Shown here: one piece after another, positions 28,206 to 35,872 of the stretch
Position numbering within the stretch: position 1 is the first letter of the stretch
Layout of the letters: each line of letters starts with the position of its first letter
From: Flavobacterium jumunjinense
Lineage (GTDB): Bacteria > Bacteroidota > Bacteroidia > Flavobacteriales > Flavobacteriaceae
Length of the DNA: 64,000 bases
NCBI RefSeq assembly: GCF_021650975.2
Contig: NZ_CP091285.1
Coordinates: forward strand, 3,410,001-3,474,000
Direction: 5' to 3'
Made by a program: the position numbers and the translations under genes
Notes under the pieces: generated by a model
What the model was told of the DNA's origin: nothing
The model's input: the letters and a program-made list of their open reading frames with translations, nothing else
The model's database searches: none

Positions 28206-29618
28206 ATGAAAACAAAAAATCAATACATAATATATACACTGTTTTTATTACTTTTAATGAATACAGTTTTTTGTCAAAATTGGCAATTGGTTTGGCAAGA
28301 CGAATTTACGAACACGATCAGTTCCGATTGGGTTTTTGAAACCGGAAACGATGGTTGGGGAAATAACGAACTGCAAAATTACAGACGCGAAAATGCGACT
28401 GTCGAAAACGGAAACCTTGTTATTACAGCTAAAAAAGAAGCAATAGGCGGTTCCAATTATACATCCGCAAGAATGAAAACTTACGGGAAAAAATCTTGGA
28501 AATATGGTAAGATGGAAGCAAGAATTGCAATGCCATCATTTCAAGGAATATGGCCAGCTTTCTGGATGTTGGGCGACAATATTTACGATCCAAATGTTGG
28601 ATGGCCTAAATGTGGAGAAATTGATATTATGGAGCATGTAAACGCAGGAAACCAAATATTTGGTACAATTCATTGGGATCATAATGGTTATGTTTCCTAT
28701 GGAGGAAATACGAGTATAAACGATATTACTGCTTTTCATACATATACTGTAGAATGGGATGAAAATTCAATAAAATGGTTTATTGATGGCGCTAAATTTC
28801 ACGAAGTTAATATTGCAAATGGTGTTAATAGTACAAATGAATTTCATCAAAATTACTTTATATTATTGAACTTAGCAGTTGGAGGAAATTGGCCAGGTTT
28901 CACTATTGATAATAACAGATTTCCTGCAAAGATGTTAGTCGATTATGTTAGGGTCTATCAGAAAACAACAAGTCAACCCTCAGTATTAATTCAAGCTGAA
29001 AATTATTCTGCAATGAATGGAATTCAAACGGAACCAACTACTGATATAAATGGAGGATTGAATGTTGGTTATGCAGATAGAGGAGATTGGATGGCATATA
29101 ATGCTATTAATTTTCCAAGTTCTGGTAATTACTTAGTTGAATACAGAGTGGCTAGTGCTGTAAACGGAGCAAAAATTTCATCCGATTTAAATGCAGGAAC
29201 AATTCCGTTAGGAACAGTAAATATACCAAATACTGGAGGTTGGCAAAATTGGCAAACAGTCTCCCAATCGGTAAATGTAAATTCTGGAACGTATAACTTT
29301 GGAATCTTTATTCAGAATTCGGGTGTAAATATAAATTGGATAAAAATTACAAAAATGAATTCTAAAACAGATAGTACAGTTGTTAATGATAAAATTGAAG
29401 CACCTTTATCTGTGTATCCAAACCCAACTGATTCAATACTTTTCTTTACAAAGGAAATGTCTCAATCAAAGGTTAATGTCGTAGACATGAAAGGGCAAAT
29501 TAAAGAGTATAAAGTTGAAGACAATAGTATAGATGTTACCGATTTAGAAAAAGGGATATATCAAATTGCTATTGAAGAGAATCAAGTAAAAACGAACATT
29601 CGATTTATAAAAAAATAG
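28206..29618 (+). CDS. GH16 beta-glucanase with CBM6 and type IX sorting tail
   Basis: 470 residues: a signal peptide (IIYTLFLLLLMNTVFCQ), GH16 at about 20-258 (LVWQDEFTNTISSDW, WPAFWMLGDN, catalytic GEIDIMEHV), CBM6 at about 265-390 and a type A sorting tail (LSVYPNPTDSILFF...GIYQIAIEEN...RFIKK). The CBM6 is nearly the same as that of the preceding GH64 protein. It lies 21 nt after the GH64 gene and closes the glucan locus. Together the two secreted enzymes would attack insoluble beta-1,3-glucan outside the cell. Confidence 0.92.
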   Translation: MKTKNQYIIYTLFLLLLMNTVFCQNWQLVWQDEFTNTISSDWVFETGNDGWGNNELQNYRRENATVENGNLVITAKKEAIGGSNYTSARMKTYGKKSWKYGKMEARIAMPSFQGIWPAFWMLGDNIYDPNVGWPKCGEIDIMEHVNAGNQIFGTIHWDHNGYVSYGGNTSINDITAFHTYTVEWDENSIKWFIDGAKFHEVNIANGVNSTNEFHQNYFILLNLAVGGNWPGFTIDNNRFPAKMLVDYVRVYQKTTSQPSVLIQAENYSAMNGIQTEPTTDINGGLNVGYADRGDWMAYNAINFPSSGNYLVEYRVASAVNGAKISSDLNAGTIPLGTVNIPNTGGWQNWQTVSQSVNVNSGTYNFGIFIQNSGVNINWIKITKMNSKTDSTVVNDKIEAPLSVYPNPTDSILFFTKEMSQSKVNVVDMKGQIKEYKVEDNSIDVTDLEKGIYQIAIEENQVKTNIRFIKK

Positions 29619-29647
29619 GGAGCTCTTTTTCATAATAGTAAAATTAG

Positions 29648-29680
29648 CAGGAATAGGTTTAGGCTTATTCCTGTTTCTTT
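29648..29680 (+). terminator. Terminator of the glucan-utilisation locus
   Basis: CAGGAATA / TATTCCTG form a stem with a 10-nt loop, followed by TTTCTTTATTCC on the plus strand, 30 nt past the last glucanase gene. Confidence 0.6.
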
Positions 29681-29744
29681 ATTCCTTTAATTTTTCGCAA
29701 ATAATTTAAAAAGAATAATTTTTAAATCTTTTTTTGAGTTCTAT

Positions 29745-29776
29745 TTGTTTTTTTATAAAAAAAAATGTTAAATTTG
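29745..29776 (+). promoter_or_regulatory. Flavobacterial promoter for the sigma factor gene
   Basis: TTG (29745-29747), 21 nt spacing, then TAAATTTG (29769-29776), a full match to TTG-N17-23-TAnnTTTG. It implies a leader of about 80 nt before ATG 29864. Confidence 0.6.
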
Positions 29777-29863
29777 GCTCAGATATAAATCCAAAAAACA
29801 AAACGCTTATTCAATAAAAATACTTTTTAGAAAACTAACTCAAATTAACTAAAAGGTATCACT

Positions 29864-30448
29864 ATGGATAATCGTACACTTTCAGATGCAATTCTTGTAA
29901 AAAAATATGTTGAAGGAGATGAGTCTACCTTAGCTATTTTAATCGAACGTCACCAATCAAAAATTTACGGTTTTATTTATACTAAAATTCAGGATAGAGA
30001 TATCTGCGATGATGTTTTTCAGGATACTTTCATTAAAGTAATTAAAACACTTAAGACTAAATCATACAACGAGGAAGGTAAATTTTTACCTTGGGTAATG
30101 CGTATTGCTCATAATTTGGTAATTGATTATTTTAGAAAATCTAAAAAAATGCCAATGCAGAGAGATACTGATGAATATTCTATTTTCTCTTATTTATCTG
30201 ATTCAAGCTTAGATGTCGAAAAACAAATTATCACTGAACAAATAGAAGAAGATTTAACTAAACTCCTTGATGAGCTTCCTGATGATCAAAAAGAAGTGAT
30301 TATTATGCGTATTTATCAAGATTTAAGTTTTAAAGAAATTGCTGATTCAACTGGAGTTAGTATCAATACTGCATTAGGAAGAATGAGATATGCAATTATG
30401 AATCTTAGAAAGATTATTGAAAAAAATCAAATAATTTTGAGTGTTTAA
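29864..30448 (+). CDS. Sigma-70 family RNA polymerase sigma factor (ECF-like)
   Basis: 194 residues. Region 2 is at about 20-90 (LIERHQSKIYGFIYTKIQDRDICDDVFQDTFIKV...FLPWVMRIAHNLVIDYFRKSKK) and region 4 at about 135-185 (LDELPDDQKEVIIMRIYQDLSFKEIADSTGVSINTALGRMRYAIMNLRK). The layout lacks regions 1 and 3, as in ECF sigma factors. No anti-sigma gene with a membrane span follows. Instead a 47-aa basic protein is encoded 51 nt downstream, and this pairing may be functional. The target genes are unknown. Confidence 0.9.
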   Translation: MDNRTLSDAILVKKYVEGDESTLAILIERHQSKIYGFIYTKIQDRDICDDVFQDTFIKVIKTLKTKSYNEEGKFLPWVMRIAHNLVIDYFRKSKKMPMQRDTDEYSIFSYLSDSSLDVEKQIITEQIEEDLTKLLDELPDDQKEVIIMRIYQDLSFKEIADSTGVSINTALGRMRYAIMNLRKIIEKNQIILSV

Positions 30449-30499
30449 ACAATATTTGTTTTTCTAGGGCGTTATAGAATAAATAACATAAAAAATTCT

Positions 30500-30643
30500 A
30501 TGGCAAAACTTTACTCTAAAAAACAATCGACATCTCAAAAAATGTCACCTAAAAAAGAAACAATTTCATTTTTAATCAATTATTCTAAATCATTGAGTAT
30601 GATTAAAATAAAAAATCTTTCTTTTGAAATTATTGCTAATTAA
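30500..30643 (+). CDS. 47-aa basic protein downstream of the sigma factor
   Basis: ATG 30500 to TAA 30643 encodes MAKLYSKKQSTSQKMSPKK... followed by ETISFLINYSKSLSMI. The first 20 residues hold six lysines; the rest is short and hydrophobic-basic. From memory, flavobacterial sigma-factor genes of this type are often followed by such a small protein. It sits between the sigma gene and a strong terminator and so should be co-transcribed. A role as a sigma-factor partner is inference. Confidence 0.6.
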   Translation: MAKLYSKKQSTSQKMSPKKETISFLINYSKSLSMIKIKNLSFEIIAN

Positions 30644-30652
30644 TAATTTTAG

Positions 30653-30688
30653 AAAATGCTTCATAAGTTTTAAATTATGAAGCATTTT
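30653..30688. terminator. Bidirectional terminator between sigma operon and nth
   Basis: A perfect 14-bp stem, AAAATGCTTCATAA (30653-30666) with TTATGAAGCATTTT (30675-30688), is flanked by A/T runs on both sides. It overlaps the nth stop codon and serves the two convergent transcripts. Confidence 0.8.
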
Positions 30689-31334
30689 TTTTATAATATT
30701 CTTCTAAAACGGACTTACGACCAATTGTATTGGTTATTATGTCTTTTTCTAAGTCCCAACCTCTTGCAGGAGAGTATTCTCTACCATACCAAATAATTTG
30801 AAGGTGTAAATCGTTCCACAAATCTTCTGGGAAAATTCTTTTTGCATCTTTTTCTGTTTGCTGAACGTTTTTTCCATTTGTCAAATTCCAACGATACATC
30901 AAACGATGAATATGTGTATCAACAGGGAAAGCAGGTACACCAAAAGCTTGACTCATAACAACACTTGCTGTTTTATGTCCGACAGCAGGAAAACTTTCTA
31001 AAGCTTCAAAACTTTGGGGTACTTCTCCGTTATATTTCTCAATTAGAATTTCAGATAAACCATGTATTCCTTTAGATTTCATTGGAGATAAACCACAGGG
31101 TCTAATAATTTCCTTAATTTCTTCAATACTCATTTTTACCATATCATATGGATTATCTGCTTTTGCAAATAGAAGTGGTGTTATTTGATTGACTCTTACG
31201 TCTGTACACTGTGCAGAAAGTAAAACCGCAATCAATAAGGTATATGGATCTTTATGATCTAACGGAACAGGTATTTCAGGATATAATTCGTTTAACGTAT
31301 TTATAACAAATGTTATTTTTTCTGCTTTGGTCAT
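30675..31334 (-). CDS. nth: Endonuclease III (DNA glycosylase/AP lyase) without the iron-sulfur cysteines
   Basis: 219 residues. It removes oxidised pyrimidines in base excision repair. It has the helix-hairpin-helix plus catalytic Lys (FPAVGHKTASVVMSQAFG) and the catalytic Asp (VDTHIHRLMYRW). The E. coli protein ends with four cysteines that hold a [4Fe-4S] cluster. Here the equivalent tail (WYGREYSPARGWDLEKDIITNTIGRKS) has none, so this is a cluster-less form. It is divergent from bcp. A TAACTTTG -7-like box for it lies at 31367-31374 on the minus strand. Confidence 0.92.
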   Translation of the reverse strand: MTKAEKITFVINTLNELYPEIPVPLDHKDPYTLLIAVLLSAQCTDVRVNQITPLLFAKADNPYDMVKMSIEEIKEIIRPCGLSPMKSKGIHGLSEILIEKYNGEVPQSFEALESFPAVGHKTASVVMSQAFGVPAFPVDTHIHRLMYRWNLTNGKNVQQTEKDAKRIFPEDLWNDLHLQIIWYGREYSPARGWDLEKDIITNTIGRKSVLEEYYKKNAS

Positions 31335-31401
31335 TTTTGTACTTTTATAGTCTGTTATAGCTTTTACAAAGTTAAACTTTAAACACTTTAAAAAAAATAG
31401 A

Positions 31402-31854
31402 ATGACAACATTAAAAAAAGGAGATAAAGCGCCAAATTTTACAGGTTTAGATCAAGATGGGAATACACATACATTAGAAAACTATAAAGGTAAAAAATTA
31501 GTAGTTTTCTTTTATCCTAAAGCAAGTACACCTGGTTGCACAGCAGAAGCTTGTGATTTAAGAGATAATTACGAACGTTTTCAAGCGAATAATTATGCCA
31601 TTTTAGGTGTTAGTGCAGACAGTGCAAAACGACAAGCTAATTTTATTGTTAAAAATGAATTACCATTTCCATTGTTGGCAGATGAAGACAAATCTGTAAT
31701 TGAAGCCTTTGGAGTTTGGGGACCAAAAAAGTTTATGGGCAAAGAATATGATGGAATTCATAGAACTACCTTTGTAATCGATGAAAACGGAATAATTGAT
31801 GAAGTTATAGAAAAAGTAAAAACGAAAGCACACGCTGAACAAATTTTAAAATAA
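31402..31854 (+). CDS. bcp: Thioredoxin-dependent thiol peroxidase (peroxiredoxin Q/Bcp)
   Basis: 150 residues. The peroxidatic Cys46 and resolving Cys51 sit in STPGCTAEACDLRDNY, the atypical 2-Cys Bcp spacing. FFYPKAST and the C-terminal HRTTFVIDENG are further family blocks. It reduces peroxides using thioredoxin in the cytoplasm. It is transcribed away from nth and ends in a strong terminator. Confidence 0.95.
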   Translation: MTTLKKGDKAPNFTGLDQDGNTHTLENYKGKKLVVFFYPKASTPGCTAEACDLRDNYERFQANNYAILGVSADSAKRQANFIVKNELPFPLLADEDKSVIEAFGVWGPKKFMGKEYDGIHRTTFVIDENGIIDEVIEKVKTKAHAEQILK

Positions 31855-31857
31855 AAA

Positions 31858-31882
31858 AAAGAGTCAATTTGTTTGACTCTTT
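31858..31882. terminator. Bidirectional terminator after bcp
   Basis: AAAGAGTCAA (31858-31867) pairs with TTGACTCTTT (31873-31882), with A-runs before and T-runs after; it lies between convergent genes. Confidence 0.85.
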
Positions 31883-31892
31883 TTTTGTTTTT

Positions 31893-33344
31893 TTAGTTAC
31901 TATTTTGGTATCCGAATAATTGATGTTCTTTAATTAATTCCGGAATTCCTTTTGGAAGCATTTCTTCCCAACCTGTTTCACCGTTTCCTATCATTTTAAG
32001 GATTTCTCTAGAGAATATTTCTAGATTTTTCTCATCAAAATCAGTAATATCAACAACTTTTCCATTAAATTTGAAGAACTTATATAATTCTTTCATTCTT
32101 GGATGCACTTTTAAATTGTCAGAAGTAATAAGCGTTCCATCTTCTTCTTTCATTGGATATAAATAGACTTTCAAATCACGGTAAAATAATTTACCAAAAG
32201 CTTCTAATATTCCTCCAGATAAATGACGGTAATATTTCTCATCAAATATATCTACTAAATTATTTACACCCATAGCTAATCCCATTCTAGCTTTTGTATA
32301 ATTAGAGAAATATTCTACAACTTTATAATATTCTTGAAAATTAGAAATCATAACGGTTTGTCCTAACGAACAAAGTAATTCTGCTCTGTCTAAGAAATCA
32401 CGCTCATCAATTTCTCCTTCAGCTTTAAGGTTTGAAAGTGTTATTTCAAAAACTACAAAAGTGTTTTCAGGATCAACTTTTTTTTCTTCAATAAACATAT
32501 TGTATGACTTAGTGTACATATTCATGTTTACCTTAGTAACAGGTCTAAAACTACCTCTTAAAGCAAGGATGTTCTTTTTATATAAAACAGCAGCTGGCAA
32601 AATGTTGTTCCCGTCAGGCCCAAACATTACTGCGTCTGTCATACCATTTTTCACTAATTGAAGACTCATTAAACGATTGTCTACATCGGCAAAACGAGGT
32701 CCAGAAAAGTTAATAGTATCAATTTCTAATTGATCTTTATCTAAATGATCGTATAAATAGCGTAATAATTTTTTAGGATCATTATATTTATAGAAAGCAC
32801 CATAAATTAAATTCACTCCAAGTATACCAAGAGTTTCTTGTTGCAATTTAGCATCCGTTTCTTTAAAACGAATATGAAGCGTAATTTCATTATAGTCTTC
32901 GTCTGGTTCAACTTGATATTTAATACCAACCCATCCATGACCTTTATATTGTTTAGCAAAATCTATTGTAGCAACAGTATTTGCATAACTAAAAAATATT
33001 TTATTTGGATGTTTATCTCTTCTTAAACGCTCTTCTGTTAACTGATTTTCATGGGCTAACATTTTTTGAAGTCTACTTTCTGTAACATATCGACCATCTT
33101 CTTCAATACCATAAATGGCATCACTAAAGTCCTTGTCATAAGCTGACATCGCTTTTGCAATGGTTCCTGAAGAAGCCCCAGCTCTAAAAAAATGCCTAAC
33201 CGTTTCTTGACCCGCACCAATCTCTGCAAAAGTACCATAGATACTCTCATTTAGATTAATTCTTAGTGCTTTATCCTTGATTGAAGGAATTTGTTCAATA
33301 ACTTTATCACCTCTTAGTCTGATGTCTGTAATTATACTTTTCAT
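31893..33344 (-). CDS. Conserved 483-aa protein of unknown function
   Basis: A cytoplasmic protein with no signal peptide. It has very regular, strongly conserved-looking blocks: INLNESIYGTFAEIGAGQET, HFFRAGASSGTIAKAMSAYD, ENQLTEERLRRDKHPN, SGGILEAFGKLFYRD. The sequence looks like a housekeeping protein found in many bacteria. From memory such proteins often carry misleading names (nicotinate-nucleotide adenylyltransferase, TonB-dependent receptor). I see neither an HxGH nucleotidyltransferase motif nor any barrel. The Gly-rich N-terminal region (AEIGAGQET, AGASSGT) might bind a nucleotide, which is a guess. It has its own promoter at 33394-33426. Confidence 0.75.
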   Translation of the reverse strand: MKSIITDIRLRGDKVIEQIPSIKDKALRINLNESIYGTFAEIGAGQETVRHFFRAGASSGTIAKAMSAYDKDFSDAIYGIEEDGRYVTESRLQKMLAHENQLTEERLRRDKHPNKIFFSYANTVATIDFAKQYKGHGWVGIKYQVEPDEDYNEITLHIRFKETDAKLQQETLGILGVNLIYGAFYKYNDPKKLLRYLYDHLDKDQLEIDTINFSGPRFADVDNRLMSLQLVKNGMTDAVMFGPDGNNILPAAVLYKKNILALRGSFRPVTKVNMNMYTKSYNMFIEEKKVDPENTFVVFEITLSNLKAEGEIDERDFLDRAELLCSLGQTVMISNFQEYYKVVEYFSNYTKARMGLAMGVNNLVDIFDEKYYRHLSGGILEAFGKLFYRDLKVYLYPMKEEDGTLITSDNLKVHPRMKELYKFFKFNGKVVDITDFDEKNLEIFSREILKMIGNGETGWEEMLPKGIPELIKEHQLFGYQNSN

Positions 33345-33393
33345 TAAAGTGTTTTTTTATTGGTACTAACAGTAATTAATTCTTTAGTTTATG

Positions 33394-33426
33394 CAAAGTT
33401 AGTTAAAATGATAAAATCTACTACAA
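33394..33426 (-). promoter_or_regulatory. Flavobacterial promoter for the 483-aa protein gene
   Basis: On the minus strand TTG (33426-33424) and TAACTTTG (33401-33394) are 22 nt apart, a full consensus match, about 50 nt upstream of the ATG at 33344. Confidence 0.6.
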
Positions 33427-33433
33427 ATATTAT

Positions 33434-33441
33434 TATTTTTG
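33434..33441 (+). promoter_or_regulatory. -7 box of the MBL-fold gene, probably leaderless
   Basis: TATTTTTG ends only 6 nt before ATG 33448. With transcription starting about 7 nt after the -7 box, the mRNA would begin at or next to the start codon. No TTG is seen at the expected upstream distance. Confidence 0.45.
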
Positions 33442-33447
33442 TGAAAT

Positions 33448-34221
33448 ATGAGTGATATAAAAGTTTATTTTTTAGGAACAGGTACTTCTCAGGGTATTCC
33501 AGTAATAGGAAGTAACCATTCTGTTTGTTTGAGTAAAGATCAAAAAGACAAGAGATTAAGGGTTTCCGTTTGGATTCATTCCGACGATTTTTCTGTAGTA
33601 ATTGATTGTGGCCCCGATTTTAGACAACAAATGCTTCAATCTAAATGTGAAACTATTGATGCTTTATTGATAACACATGAACATGCAGATCATACTGCTG
33701 GTTTAGATGATATTCGTCCTTTTTATTTTAAACAAGGTGATATTCCTGTATATGCACATGAAAGAGTCTTGAAAAACTTAGAAAAAAGATTTGACTATAT
33801 TTTTGCCCTGGAAAATAGATATCCTGGTGCTCCTGCAATTTTAGCCAATGAAGTGAAAGAAAACGAAAATTTTAAAGTTAAAAATTATCTTATAGAGCCA
33901 ATTAATGCATTACATGGTAGTTTACAAGTTTTTGGTTATAAAATTAAAGGTTTTGTATATTTGACAGATATAAAAACGATAGAAGAAGACCAAATCTATA
34001 AAATAAAAAAATGTAAAGTATTAGTTATTAATTGTTTGAGGGAAGAACCGCACAATACACATTTTAATTTAGAAGAAGCGTTGGATTTTATATCTTTGGT
34101 GCAGCCAGAAAAGGCATATTTAACACATATTAGCCACCTTTTAGGTTTTCATGAAGAAGTACAACAAAAATTGCCAAAAGATGTTTATTTGGCATACGAT
34201 AATTTAGAAATTTCAATTTAA
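33448..34221 (+). CDS. MBL-fold metallo-hydrolase (PhnP-like)
   Basis: 257 residues. Metal-binding motif THEHADH (His77, His79, Asp81, His82) and a typical start (KVYFLGTGTSQGIPVIG), followed by DCGPDFRQQML and a later HFNLEEAL...LTHISH. This is the PhnP/RNase Z-like phosphodiesterase branch of the metallo-beta-lactamase superfamily. The substrate is probably a cyclic phosphate or small phosphodiester, not proved. The short N-terminal spacing from its -7 box suggests a leaderless mRNA. It shares a transcript with the next gene (4 nt gap). Confidence 0.85.
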   Translation: MSDIKVYFLGTGTSQGIPVIGSNHSVCLSKDQKDKRLRVSVWIHSDDFSVVIDCGPDFRQQMLQSKCETIDALLITHEHADHTAGLDDIRPFYFKQGDIPVYAHERVLKNLEKRFDYIFALENRYPGAPAILANEVKENENFKVKNYLIEPINALHGSLQVFGYKIKGFVYLTDIKTIEEDQIYKIKKCKVLVINCLREEPHNTHFNLEEALDFISLVQPEKAYLTHISHLLGFHEEVQQKLPKDVYLAYDNLEISI

Positions 34222-34225
34222 TATT

Positions 34226-34720
34226 ATGAAGAATACATTTTTATACCTATTTATTTTTTCAGTTTTAGTTAATATTTTTCAATATGTAAATTCTAATAAA
34301 ATATTAGACGCAAAAGAAAATGAAGTGACTTTAGTTAGAGCAGTGTTAGCATCTACAGAAAAAAAGATGGACTCTATTCAATATGGAGATTATTTTGATA
34401 TTCAAAAAGATGAAGATGCACAAGAGTATTACTATTCTCAGAAACTAGATTATCAAAAGGTGATGAGTAAAGTGAATGAAGATTTAGAAGAAATGAATGC
34501 TAACGAAAATGGAAACTCTTTAATTCCTTATGAACCAATTGGAGGAAAAATATTCATAGTAAACAAAGCAAAGATATTAAACCACAGATGGATTATTGCA
34601 GAATTTTCGAATGGTGAACTTTGGGGACAAATTTTAGTAAAATATTTTCATAATGCAGATAAACCAACCGATTTTGAAACGGTAGAAACTATCCTTTATG
34701 AAAGACAAAGACAAGAATAA
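34226..34720 (+). CDS. Membrane-anchored protein of unknown function (164 aa)
   Basis: One N-terminal hydrophobic anchor (FLYLFIFSVLVNIFQYV), then a helical, probably coiled-coil stretch (ILDAKENEVTLVRAVLASTEKKMD) and a beta-rich end (HRWIIAEFSNGELWGQILVKYF). The soluble part would be periplasmic. It lies 4 nt after the MBL-fold gene and before a strong terminator. I do not recognise the family. Flavobacteria often have such a hydrolase-linked anchor protein, but its job is unknown. Confidence 0.7.
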   Translation: MKNTFLYLFIFSVLVNIFQYVNSNKILDAKENEVTLVRAVLASTEKKMDSIQYGDYFDIQKDEDAQEYYYSQKLDYQKVMSKVNEDLEEMNANENGNSLIPYEPIGGKIFIVNKAKILNHRWIIAEFSNGELWGQILVKYFHNADKPTDFETVETILYERQRQE

Positions 34721-34722
34721 TT

Positions 34723-34747
34723 AAAAAAGCTCCATCATGGAGCTTTT
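34723..34747 (+). terminator. Terminator after the MBL-fold operon
   Basis: AAAAAAGCTCCAT and ATGGAGCTTTTTT form an almost perfect hairpin around a short loop, with its own T-run. Confidence 0.85.
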
Positions 34748-34795
34748 TTATTACAGAGTAATCTCTATTTTTGCACAACACAACTAAATTTTATT

Positions 34796-35842
34796 ATGTA
34801 TAAGCTATTCATCAGACCAATTCTTTTTCTATTTGATCCAGAAAAAGTACATCATTTTACATTTTCATTAATTCGTTTTCTAAGTTCAATTGGTTTTTCT
34901 TCTATTTTTAAAAATATTTATGAAATAAAAGATACACGATTAGAAACAGAAGTATTTGGATTGAAATTTAAAAACCCTGTAGGTTTAGCTGCTGGTTTTG
35001 ATAAGGATGCTAAGCTGTATAAAGAGTTGTCGAATTTTGGTTTCGGTTTTATAGAGATAGGTACATTAACCCCAAAAGGGCAAGAAGGAAATCCTAAAAA
35101 GAGATTATTTCGTTTAAAAGAGGATAGTGCTATCGTTAATCGAATGGGTTTTAATAATGGAGGTGTTTTAGAAGCTGTTGAGCGATTAAAAAGAAATAAT
35201 GGTGTATTGATTGGCGGAAACATAGGTAAGAATAAAGTAACACCAAATGAAGAAGCTGTAAAAGATTACGAAATTTGCTTTGACGCTTTGTTCACACATG
35301 TAGATTACTTTGTAGTAAACGTAAGTTCCCCTAATACTCCAAACCTTCGAGAGTTGCAAGATAAAAAACCACTTACAGAGTTGTTACAAACATTACAAGA
35401 TAAAAACTTAGCAATGCCTGTCACTTCGAAAGGAACAGAAAAACCAAAGCCAATTCTATTAAAAATTGCACCCGATTTAACTAATGAACAATTATTAGAT
35501 ATAATAGATATTGTAAACGATACAAAAATTGCTGGTGTAATTGCTACAAACACAACAATTTCTAGAGAAGGACTGGAAGCAGAAAATAAAAAAGAAATAG
35601 GAGGGCTTTCAGGAAAACCATTAACCAATCGTTCAACCGAAGTGATTCGTTTTCTTTCTGAAAAAAGCAATAAATCTTTTCCAATAATTGGAGTAGGAGG
35701 AATTCACACGGCAAAAGATGCATTAGAAAAGTTAAAAGCAGGTGCAAGTTTAGTTCAGTTATATACAGGTTTTATTTATGAAGGACCAAAATTAATTAAA
35801 GAGATAAATAAAGCAATATTAAGTGCTAAAACGATTTCGTAA
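34796..35842 (+). CDS. pyrD: Dihydroorotate dehydrogenase (quinone), class 2
   Basis: 348 residues. It oxidises dihydroorotate to orotate in pyrimidine synthesis, passing electrons to membrane quinone. The class 2 features are an N-terminal membrane-associating helix pair ([23 protein letters not shown]) and the FMN barrel with [14 protein letters not shown], the catalytic Ser in [24 protein letters not shown], and [34 protein letters not shown] box at 34766-34773 gives a leader of about 16 nt. It is followed after 30 nt by the HMG-CoA lyase gene, which has its own -7 box. Confidence 0.96.
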   Translation: MYKLFIRPILFLFDPEKVHHFTFSLIRFLSSIGFSSIFKNIYEIKDTRLETEVFGLKFKNPVGLAAGFDKDAKLYKELSNFGFGFIEIGTLTPKGQEGNPKKRLFRLKEDSAIVNRMGFNNGGVLEAVERLKRNNGVLIGGNIGKNKVTPNEEAVKDYEICFDALFTHVDYFVVNVSSPNTPNLRELQDKKPLTELLQTLQDKNLAMPVTSKGTEKPKPILLKIAPDLTNEQLLDIIDIVNDTKIAGVIATNTTISREGLEAENKKEIGGLSGKPLTNRSTEVIRFLSEKSNKSFPIIGVGGIHTAKDALEKLKAGASLVQLYTGFIYEGPKLIKEINKAILSAKTIS

Positions 35843-35856
35843 AACACAATTCTTTT

Positions 35857-35864
35857 TTATCTTT
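35857..35864 (+). promoter_or_regulatory. -7 box of the HMG-CoA lyase gene, probably leaderless
   Basis: TATCTTTG matches TAnnTTTG and ends 8 nt before ATG 35873, so the transcript would start about 2 nt before the start codon. The -33 TTG is not obvious. Confidence 0.4.
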
Positions 35865-35872
35865 GAGGGCAA

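Noticed and set aside
34918..35670. Two minus-strand open frames (101 and 121 codons) inside pyrD
   Set aside because: They lie opposite conserved pyrD blocks and have no start context or family; shadow frames.
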